From Bernardetia sp042180575 (GTDB lineage Bacteria > Bacteroidota > Bacteroidia > Cytophagales > Bernardetiaceae), in assembly GCF_042180575.1 (NCBI RefSeq), contig NZ_CP170094.1, positions 930,001 to 994,000 on the forward strand: 64,000 nucleotides of DNA. Direction: 5' to 3'. Made by a program: the position numbers and the translations under genes. The notes below the pieces were generated by a model, which did no database searches, was not told the origin of the DNA, and saw nothing but the letters and a program-made list of their open reading frames with translations. The number at the start of each line of letters is the position of its first letter. Position 1 is the first letter of the stretch. This document shows positions 9,909 through 16,445 of this stretch, in pieces.

Positions 9909-9985
9909 AAATTATTAAAAATGTATAATAGTGTAATGTGAAGCTATAACTAGACTAGATTTCAATAAAATATAAGATACAAAAA

Positions 9986-10026
9986 AACTTCTCAAATCTT
10001 TGCTAAACACTTAGATTTGAGAAGTT
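9986..10026. terminator. Bidirectional stem-loop between mutL and the DUF5684-like gene
   Basis: Fourteen-base perfect arms AACTTCTCAAATCT (9986-9999) and AGATTTGAGAAGTT (10013-10026) enclose a 13-base loop. They lie between two convergent genes. Confidence 0.8.
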
Positions 10027-10055
10027 CATTATTTATTATTCAGAAATAGAAAAGT

Positions 10056-10454
10056 CTATCCTCTGTCTAAAACTTCGTCATCATAAAATTTTTCTCCACT
10101 TGCACCTTGATACTGTGCATCTCCAAAGGCAAGCATAGGAAGAAAAACAATAGGTAAAAATATAATACCAATAGCAAAACCAGTATCTTTACCAAATACT
10201 TTAGCAAATTCTACTACTGACAATATAGCCCAATATAAGCCTACAAAAGGAATAAACATGTATAAAACCCATATTTTAGGTTTATTAATTATTTCCATGA
10301 ATACTAAAGAACTATAAATAGGAATAAGAGAAGCCCAACCTGGTTTTCCTGCTTTTTCAAATATTTTCCAGTATGTGGCAATGAAAAAAACAATTAATCC
10401 TAAATAAATAACACCAAATATGAGTGAGCCAATAATGCCGATTCCATCTTCCAT
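10056..10454 (-). CDS. Small multi-spanning membrane protein (DUF5684-like)
   Basis: A 132-residue inner-membrane protein with four hydrophobic segments, roughly residues 8-30, 45-62, 67-85 and 92-112. The motif FEKAGKPGWASLIPIYS, followed by a short FV-PF/VGLYWAI stretch, is typical of a family often annotated DUF5684 or mistakenly signal peptidase I. It has no catalytic Ser/Lys pair. The function of the family is not known to me. The C-terminus (QYQGASGEKFYDDEVLDRG) is hydrophilic. The gene is monocistronic, and a ~165-bp AT-rich spacer separates it from the oxidase gene upstream. Confidence 0.7.
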   Translation of the reverse strand: MEDGIGIIGSLIFGVIYLGLIVFFIATYWKIFEKAGKPGWASLIPIYSSLVFMEIINKPKIWVLYMFIPFVGLYWAILSVVEFAKVFGKDTGFAIGIIFLPIVFLPMLAFGDAQYQGASGEKFYDDEVLDRG

Positions 10455-10619
10455 AAAAGTAAATTAAAATTAAGTGAGAGATAAATAAATTTGTGTGATT
10501 GAAAAACATTCCAAGATTCTAAATAAATCTTAAAACAATCCTCAATAAACTAATTTTCTCTTAGAATACAAAATTTTATTTGTGGAAGTTCCTTGTTTTT
10601 ATAAAAATGTAATGAAAAT

Positions 10620-12071
10620 TTAAAATATCTTGCCTGCATTTAATATTCCATTAGGGTCAAAGACTTTTTTGATTTCTCTCATCAACCTTAGATTTACTTC
10701 GCCTAATGCAATAGACATATAAGGACGTTTGGCAATTCCGATTCCGTGTTCACCTGAAAGCATTCCACCCAAACGAACTACTTCTTTAAAAATTTCTCCA
10801 ATTCCATCTACTACTTTTGTATTCCAATCTTGATCAGAAATTTGTTCTTTCAAGACATTTACATGCAAATTTCCATCTCCTACATGTCCAAAACATACCG
10901 AGCGAAAACCATATTCATCTCCAATCCTTTTTATAGAAGTAATAAGTTCAGGTAAATTTCCACGAGGAACAACTACATCTTCTGCTTTTGTAAGCGAATA
11001 GGCATTTACAGCAGGTGAAATATTTTTACGCAATCTCCAAAGTTCTTCCTTTTGTGCTTCCGAATCAGCAAATAAAATTTCTCCTGTCTTGAAGTCTTCC
11101 AAAACAGTTACTATTTTTTCAGCATCGACCATCATTGATTCTTCATTATTTCCATCTAATTCAATAATCAAATGTGCTTGAATAGAATCAGGTAAATCAA
11201 TATTTGTCTTTTGATTCATTTTATCTTCCAAATAAAACATCGTTCTTTCGATAGCTTCTCGTTCCATAAATTCCATTCCAGAAGGTGTAATTCCTGCAAT
11301 ATAAATAGCTGAAATGGCTCTACATGCTTCTTCATTGCTTTCAAAAGGAACAAGCAAAGCAATATTTTTGTGAGGATAAGGACGAAGTTTGAATACAATT
11401 TTGGTAACAATACCTAAAGTTCCTTCACTCCCAGTTATTAATTGAGTAAGATTATAACCCGTAGAATTTTTCAAGACATTTGCACCTGTCCAAATAATTT
11501 CTCCTGTTGGCAAAACAACTTCCAAATTCAAGACATAATCACGAGTAACACCATATTTTACAGCCTTAGGACCTCCCGAATTGTGCGAAACATTTCCACC
11601 AATAAAACAACTTCCTTTACTAGCTGGGTCAGGTGGATAAAAAAGATTTTTTTCTTTGACAGCATTCTGAAAAACTTCTGTAATTACGCCTGTTTCGACA
11701 GTTGCTTGAAGGTTTAGCGTATCAATTTCGATAATTTCATTGAAACGTTCCATCGAAATTACTACACCGTGATTAGTTGGTAAAGCACCACCACTCAGAC
11801 TTGTACCACCACCACGAGGCGTAACAGGCAAAATATGCTCGTTACAAATTTTCATAATCTGACTAATTTCTTGTGGTGTGCGTGGTTTCAAAACAACATC
11901 AGGTAAGAAAGAATAGTCTTCGGTGTGGTCTCTTGAATAAGTATCTCTGTTTTTATCGTCTGTGAAAACATACTCTTTTCCTACAATCTGTTCGAATTGA
12001 TTGATTAGTTGAGGTGTGAGTTTGCCAAAGTTTGTTTTGCTTGCTGCTTGATTTAAAATAGCTGAAGACAT
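10620..12071 (-). CDS. FAD-binding oxidase of the GlcD/D-lactate dehydrogenase family
   Basis: A flavoprotein of 483 residues that oxidises a 2-hydroxy acid such as glycolate or D-lactate. The PCMH-type FAD-binding domain covers about residues 50-235: PRTPQEISQIMKICNE, PVTPRGGGTSLSGGA, then NVSHNSGGPKAVKYG. The C-terminal oxidase domain carries VCFGHVGDGNLHVNV and ends with GEHGIGIAKRPYM, matching the GlcD signature. No glycolate oxidase GlcE or GlcF partner is adjacent, so the exact substrate is open. No signal peptide is present. A -7-like element lies 39-46 bases upstream of the start codon. Family assignment is firm; substrate is inferred. Confidence 0.9.
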   Translation of the reverse strand: MSSAILNQAASKTNFGKLTPQLINQFEQIVGKEYVFTDDKNRDTYSRDHTEDYSFLPDVVLKPRTPQEISQIMKICNEHILPVTPRGGGTSLSGGALPTNHGVVISMERFNEIIEIDTLNLQATVETGVITEVFQNAVKEKNLFYPPDPASKGSCFIGGNVSHNSGGPKAVKYGVTRDYVLNLEVVLPTGEIIWTGANVLKNSTGYNLTQLITGSEGTLGIVTKIVFKLRPYPHKNIALLVPFESNEEACRAISAIYIAGITPSGMEFMEREAIERTMFYLEDKMNQKTNIDLPDSIQAHLIIELDGNNEESMMVDAEKIVTVLEDFKTGEILFADSEAQKEELWRLRKNISPAVNAYSLTKAEDVVVPRGNLPELITSIKRIGDEYGFRSVCFGHVGDGNLHVNVLKEQISDQDWNTKVVDGIGEIFKEVVRLGGMLSGEHGIGIAKRPYMSIALGEVNLRLMREIKKVFDPNGILNAGKIF

Positions 12072-12109
12072 ATATATAGGAATTGAAGTTTTTAAAGTTT
12101 AGTTAAGTA

Positions 12110-12117
12110 CAAAAATA
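12110..12117 (-). promoter_or_regulatory. Putative -7 element (TATTTTTG) of the GlcD-type oxidase gene
   Basis: On the minus strand this reads TATTTTTG, a full match to the Bacteroidota TAnnTTTG -7 element. It predicts a leader of about 30 bases. No clear -33 TTG is present. Confidence 0.5.
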
Positions 12118-12355
12118 CGATTTTTCTGTTTTTTCTCTATTTTATAATCTAATTTATGGCTATTTTGTCGGTATGCAGAATAAATTGTGTAATAAAAAGC
12201 ATTTTTTTTTACTGTATTGGTATTGTTGTTGCATTTTTATTTGAAATTTTGAATCAAAATACGCACATTTGCATGTCTGTTTTCAGAAGTAAAGAACCAA
12301 TTTTTAATTTTACCGTTCTTACTAAAAAAAACCACTCTAAAAAAGCTAACTTTCT

Positions 12356-13168
12356 ATGAATCAATCTATTTACGAGACCATATATACAACAGAACCAACT
12401 ACTTCAAAAGTAATTGCTCTTCCAAAACCAACTTTAAAATCTATTCTAATAGATTCTGTTCTAGGATTGTTTTCTTCAAATTTGAATAAAGAACGTGTAA
12501 TAAATACTAAAAAAATATTTTTTCTATTATTTTTGGTCAGCTCTTTTTTTATTTTAGGGATTTCGTCTGCTTTTGCTCAAGATGATTTTGTAGAAGACCC
12601 AATGGGAAATTCGGGTATTTGGCAACAGCTTACTGAAGATCCTACTGATTCTACACTTTGGGCAAACTATTATGGAAAACCTTGGGCTTCAATGAACAAA
12701 AAAGAAGCTGAAAAAGTAAATGGTTGGAAACAAGAATTGATGTTACGAAAACTGGCAAGTAATGATGCTGTTATTGGTTTTGTAATTACAGATGATATTG
12801 ATGAAGGTTTTTTTATTGATGAGGCTGCTTTTAGAGAGTTTGAAGCACAGATTCAAGCAGCTAAAGCGAGTGGACAATCAGCAACAATTACATTTAAAGA
12901 TGTGCAAGGATTAGAAGCGATTATTATGCCTGAGTGGGAAGGAATGTCAGATTTGAAACAGAATATTGCTGAGAATTTTGTTATCTTAGAAGATATGTAC
13001 AAAGATATTTTTACCGAACAAGGAATTGAATTTCAAAATTATACAGTTGCACATCCAGATGGAAAATATAGCCAAATAAAATGGATTGAAGAACTAGATG
13101 GCAAACTTCGTAAAGCAAAAGAAAAGCAACTTTCTGAACTCAAGAAAAAATATAATATGAGTAACTAA
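12356..13168 (+). CDS. Uncharacterised exported or membrane-anchored protein
   Basis: I do not recognise this 270-residue protein. About 55 polar residues come first, then one hydrophobic stretch (KKIFFLLFLVSSFFILGIS) ending SAFAQDD, which looks like a signal peptide. An in-frame TTG before LNKERVINTKK could therefore be the true start; no other ATG lies between. The mature part has two short repeated-looking alpha/beta pieces (GFVITDDIDEGFFIDEAAFREFEAQI and the following IMPEWEG region) and a lysine-rich helical end (KLRKAKEKQLSELKKKYN). The next gene starts 20 bases downstream in the same direction, so the two are probably cotranscribed. A separate 67-codon open frame just upstream looks non-coding. 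Confidence 0.6.
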   Translation: MNQSIYETIYTTEPTTSKVIALPKPTLKSILIDSVLGLFSSNLNKERVINTKKIFFLLFLVSSFFILGISSAFAQDDFVEDPMGNSGIWQQLTEDPTDSTLWANYYGKPWASMNKKEAEKVNGWKQELMLRKLASNDAVIGFVITDDIDEGFFIDEAAFREFEAQIQAAKASGQSATITFKDVQGLEAIIMPEWEGMSDLKQNIAENFVILEDMYKDIFTEQGIEFQNYTVAHPDGKYSQIKWIEELDGKLRKAKEKQLSELKKKYNMSN

Positions 13169-13188
13169 ATTAGAAATATTGAGAAGTT

Positions 13189-13602
13189 ATGAAAATAGAT
13201 GTTTTTACCAACGAAGGAACAGAAATTTATTATGATGAAACCTTAAAAAGTATCATTGCTACCTATAATGGAGTAGTAAAATATGATGATTGGGTGGCTC
13301 ATTTAGAATATGCCCTTGATTTGATAAAAAAGCACTCTACTACAAAATGGCTGAGCGATAGTAGAAATGCAAAAGTCATCGCTGTAAATAATCAAAAATA
13401 TTTTGAAGAAGTATTTGTTCCTGCCACTCACAATGCTACTACAATGCAATATGTCGCTACTGTACTGTCTAAAGATGCTTTCAATGAGTTTGGTACACGT
13501 CAATTGATGAATAATTATAAAAGCCAAGTAGGAGAAGTGGCTGCAAATAACCAATACTTCAAAACAATGGAAGAAGCTAAAGAGTGGTTAGAAAGTAGAT
13601 AA
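13189..13602 (+). CDS. STAS/SpoIIAA-like small cytosolic protein
   Basis: A 137-residue soluble protein. The arrangement is strand (IYYDETLKSIIATYNG), helix (YDDWVAHLEYALDLIKK), strand (TKWLSDSRNAKVI), then helix and strand (ATTMQYVATVLSKDAFNEF), and finally a helix (YFKTMEEAKEWLES). This layout resembles the SpoIIAA-like/STAS fold often annotated in Cytophagales. Such proteins can act as phospho-switch partners of SpoIIE phosphatases, two of which are encoded elsewhere in this window, but a link is only a guess. It follows the preceding unknown gene by 20 bases. Confidence 0.5.
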   Translation: MKIDVFTNEGTEIYYDETLKSIIATYNGVVKYDDWVAHLEYALDLIKKHSTTKWLSDSRNAKVIAVNNQKYFEEVFVPATHNATTMQYVATVLSKDAFNEFGTRQLMNNYKSQVGEVAANNQYFKTMEEAKEWLESR

Positions 13603-13717
13603 TTATTCTTAAGTATTAGCGACATATTCTCTACTTTCAGTTTCATTCCAGTTGAGTTTTGTTGTAATCTTATTCCTTTAGAAATTACCTTCATAGACAC
13701 CTCTTGTATATCTAATA

Positions 13718-13887
13718 TTTTTAGGGCAAACGCACGAAAATAAAATGTGTGATTTTACACTCTTTTTGACCTATTTTTTTAGTTTTAAAATTCAAGCGAG
13801 GACGCTTGAATTAGACAAAAACTGGTTTAAGCGTCCTCGCTTGAACCAATTTTTAAAAAATAAAATTTCGTGCGTTTGCTCTAAAAG
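13718..13887. repeat. Nested inverted-repeat element
   Basis: The outer arms are 13719-13739 (TTTTAGGGCAAACGCACGAAA) shortened here to its core GGGCAAACGCACGAAA, and 13866-13886, pairing over 21 positions with one mismatch. Inside lie two palindromic units in opposite orientation: 13791-13810 with core CAAGCG-AGGA-CGCTTG, and 13828-13845 with core AAGCG-TCCT-CGCTT. No open frame is present. The ~530-bp spacer around it is otherwise AT-rich and featureless. It is probably a non-autonomous or transcript-level structural repeat. Confidence 0.75.
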
Positions 13888-14136
13888 AATACTAAAAATA
13901 ATGAGATGGTTAGAATAATATTTATATTCTTCAAGATTTCAATACAAAAGTAACCTAATTTCCAAAAAATCTGTCTAAAATATATATTGTTGTTGAGTAA
14001 TAAAAAAATATCCCAAGACAACAACAAGATTTTCAAAGAAAATATCGAACAATCTAAAAAAACAAAAAGCTATAATTTATTAAAACTTTCCACTACTTAT
14101 TTGGTAAATTTCTACTAATAATTACAAAACACTCAA

Positions 14137-14634
14137 ATGAAAAACACATTACTTTTCCTATTTTTTATAGCACTCTTTCTTGTTTTTGGTTTTGCAGCTA
14201 TGGCACAAACTCCAACAGACCAATCAGCAGACACACTTTCGCAAGAACAAAAAGAAGTTATTAAACCCATTGAACAGCTTTTTGAAGGAATGTTTAAAGG
14301 TGATAGCAGTATGATTCGTGCAGCCTTTTACAAAAATCCAACTCTAAGAACCATTACTAAAAACAAAAAAACCGACGAACAACTAGCAGACAGCAAATTA
14401 GAAGATTTTTTAGTTACCATAGCCACACCACACGACCAACCGTATATAGAAAAGGTTTTGAGTTATGATATTAAAATAGACGATAACTTAGCGCAAGTAT
14501 GGACTCCGTATGAATTTTATGTAGGAGAAATGTTTAGTCATTGTGGGGTAAATGCTTTTCACATAATTCAAACTGAAGAAGGCTGGAAAATAATTGGAAT
14601 TACGGACACACGTCGTAGAGAAGGGTGTAAATGA
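14137..14634 (+). CDS. Secreted NTF2-like (lumazine-binding-like) protein
   Basis: A 165-residue protein with a signal peptide (residues 1-23, ending AAMAQ). A cone-shaped NTF2-fold domain follows, recognisable by IKPIEQLFEGMFKGDSSMIR at its start, then ALR-like TLRTITK, and the closing pattern FHIIQTEEGWKIIGITDTRR. Related proteins are annotated nuclear transport factor 2 family or putative lumazine-binding. They usually lie in the periplasm with no known catalytic role. It stands alone; a small stem-loop follows the stop. Fold assignment is likely, function unknown. Confidence 0.75.
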   Translation: MKNTLLFLFFIALFLVFGFAAMAQTPTDQSADTLSQEQKEVIKPIEQLFEGMFKGDSSMIRAAFYKNPTLRTITKNKKTDEQLADSKLEDFLVTIATPHDQPYIEKVLSYDIKIDDNLAQVWTPYEFYVGEMFSHCGVNAFHIIQTEEGWKIIGITDTRRREGCK

Positions 14635-14661
14635 TATTCAATGTTGAAAAATTGGTAAATT

Positions 14662-14694
14662 AACCGTCGTTGAGGCATTGCTGTCAACGAGGTT
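14662..14694. repeat. Stem-loop downstream of the NTF2-like gene
   Basis: AACC-GT-CGTTGA pairs with TCAACG-A-GGTT around a 10-base loop GGCATTGCTG. It lies 28 bases after the stop codon and may end transcription, though no U-tract follows directly. Confidence 0.5.
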
Positions 14695-14814
14695 TTATAA
14701 AACTGTTTTCTAAATTTATCGGATTTCAAACTTTTTCTTGTAAAACTACTTTTCTTATTGTAGATTACAATATAAAACCTTAGGGTTTGGAATAAAATAT
14801 TTTTTCATCTCGCC

Positions 14815-15106
14815 GTTGTTGATGTTCTCATCATAGCCGTAAAACTATTGAGAAATTTTGTCCTCTACTCCATTAGGAGTTTCATATTGGTAGATAAAAA
14901 CAGAAAAGTTAAAAATCATTTACTCCGTAGGAGTTGTATATTGGTCACATTTTGTATTAAAAATCTTGAAATCCTACCAATATGTAGTTCCTAACAGAAC
15001 AGAATACACTCTTTCTTTCTTATTTTTACTACCAATATAAAGTTCCTACGGAACAGAAAGACAAATAAATTTTTAACCTTACGGCTATGGTGTTCTCATC
15101 AACAAC
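14815..15106. repeat. Large palindromic repeat element with two internal repeat pairs
   Basis: The ends form an inverted repeat: 14815-14824 (GTTGTTGATG) and 14832-14842 (CATAGCCGTAA) match the reverse complement of 15097-15106 and 15079-15089. Between them are two forward copies of a CTCC-x-TAGGAGTT...ATATTGGT unit (14867-14893 and 14922-14946). Two reverse copies follow (14974-14999 and 15029-15056, ACCAATAT...AGTTCCTA). There is no coding frame. The whole fills nearly all the spacer between the NTF2-like gene and the response regulator. Confidence 0.75.
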
Positions 15107-15122
15107 TAAGACATTATAACTT

Positions 15123-16277
15123 ATGCCAAAAAAAATTCTTATCATAGACGATGAAGCTGCCATTCGTCATACACTCCGAGATATTTTGGAGTACGAAAAG
15201 TATGAAATAGATGAAGCCAAAGACGGACAGCAAGGTCTTGATATGTTGCTTATCAATAATTACGATGTAGTTTTGTGCGACATCAAAATGCCAAAAATGG
15301 ACGGTATAGAAGTATTACAAAAATCTACTGAACTAGGTAGAGAAAATGCTTTTATTATGATTTCGGCACATGGAAATATTGAAACTGCCGTCGAATGTAC
15401 CAAAAAAGGAGCATTTGATTTTATCGAAAAACCACCCGATTTGAACCGTCTTTTGGTTACAATTCGTAATGCGATGGAAAAAACGCAGCTCGTTACCGAA
15501 ACCAAAACACTCAAGAAAAAAGTACCCAAAACGATTGACATTATTGGAGAATCACAAGCAATTCAGGATGTAAAAGAAACTATCGAAAAAGTTGCGCCTA
15601 CTGATGCTCGTGTGATGATTACAGGTCCTAATGGCTCAGGTAAAGAGCTGGTAGCCAAATGGTTACACGAAAAAAGTGAGCGTTCGGCACATCTTTTAGT
15701 AGAGGTAAACTGCGCTGCCATTCCTTCCGAACTTATAGAAAGTGAACTTTTTGGACACGAAAAAGGCTCTTTTACTTCAGCTATCAAACAGCGTATCGGA
15801 AAATTTGAATTGGCCGATAAAGGAACTCTGTTTCTTGATGAAATTGGAGATATGAGTCTTTCTGCACAAGCAAAAGTTTTGCGTGCTTTGCAAGAACACA
15901 AAATTACTCGTGTGGGTGGCGACAAAGAAATAAAAGTTGATGTGCGTGTAGTCGCTGCAACGAATAAAAACCTAAAAGAAGAAATCAAAAAAGGAAACTT
16001 TAGAGAAGATTTGTACCATCGTTTGGGTGTTATTTTAATAAAAGTTCCTGCTCTCAATGACCGTAGAGATGATATTCCACTTCTTGTAGAACACTTTTTG
16101 GATCAAATTGCTACTGAATATGGCGAGTCTAAAAAGAAAATTGATGCAGCAGCTTTAAAAGAACTCCAAAAACACGATTGGACAGGAAATATTCGTGAAC
16201 TCCGAAATGTAGTCGAAAGACTTATTATTATGAGTGGAAAAGCAATTACAGCAGAGGATGTAAAAAAGCATGCTTAA
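15123..16277 (+). CDS. Response regulator with sigma-54-type AAA+ domain but no DNA-binding domain
   Basis: A 384-residue NtrC-like protein. The receiver domain (1-120) has the DDE acid pocket, phospho-acceptor D53 in VVLCDIKMP, and the usual SAHG and K of EKPP. The AAA+ domain (about 140-375) has Walker A GPNGSGKE, Walker B FLDEIGDM and the sensor motif DLYHRL. The sigma-54 contact loop, normally GAFTGA, reads GSFTSA. The protein stops after NIRELRNVVERL and a short tail, so the C-terminal Fis-type helix-turn-helix is missing. This shorter form is common in the phylum as far as I recall. It may act on sigma-54 promoters without DNA anchoring, or may no longer activate sigma-54. A TPR histidine kinase lies convergently next to it and is a possible partner. 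Confidence 0.9.
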   Translation: MPKKILIIDDEAAIRHTLRDILEYEKYEIDEAKDGQQGLDMLLINNYDVVLCDIKMPKMDGIEVLQKSTELGRENAFIMISAHGNIETAVECTKKGAFDFIEKPPDLNRLLVTIRNAMEKTQLVTETKTLKKKVPKTIDIIGESQAIQDVKETIEKVAPTDARVMITGPNGSGKELVAKWLHEKSERSAHLLVEVNCAAIPSELIESELFGHEKGSFTSAIKQRIGKFELADKGTLFLDEIGDMSLSAQAKVLRALQEHKITRVGGDKEIKVDVRVVAATNKNLKEEIKKGNFREDLYHRLGVILIKVPALNDRRDDIPLLVEHFLDQIATEYGESKKKIDAAALKELQKHDWTGNIRELRNVVERLIIMSGKAITAEDVKKHA

Positions 16278-16364
16278 AATCAATTACGGATTACGAATAC
16301 AATAAACTGATTATCAATTATTTGTATTGAAAGATATACGTCTTAATTAATTTTTCTTCTTTAG

Positions 16365-16404
16365 TAATAACTGGTTCAATCGTCGACGCTTGAACCAGTT
16401 ATTA
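16365..16404. repeat. Palindromic intergenic repeat
   Basis: Perfect 15-base arms (TAATAACTGGTTCAA and its complement at 16390-16404) enclose a 10-base loop containing CGTCGACG. The AACTGGTT...CGCTTGAACCA core is shared with the right half of the repeat at 13820-13848. Confidence 0.7.
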
Positions 16405-16410
16405 CAATAA

Positions 16411-16444
16411 AAAAAACTACAAAATTTATTTTTTGTAGTTTTTT
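16411..16444. terminator. Terminator between the response regulator and the TPR kinase
   Basis: A14-base arms AAAAAACTACAAAA and TTTTGTAGTTTTTT enclose a 6-base loop. The structure abuts the stop codon of the minus-strand kinase and can end both convergent transcripts. Confidence 0.8.
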
Positions 16445-16445
16445 T

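Noticed and set aside
10056..10454. DUF5684-like protein as signal peptidase I
   Set aside because: No catalytic Ser/Lys motif is present; only the membrane-helix pattern is shared with mis-annotated entries.
12156..12359. 67-codon open frame before the unknown exported protein
   Set aside because: It overlaps the next start by 4 bases, but its composition is that of random AT-rich DNA and it covers the probable promoter region.
15563..16057. 164-codon minus-strand frame inside the response regulator
   Set aside because: Shadow of the highly conserved AAA+ domain on the plus strand.
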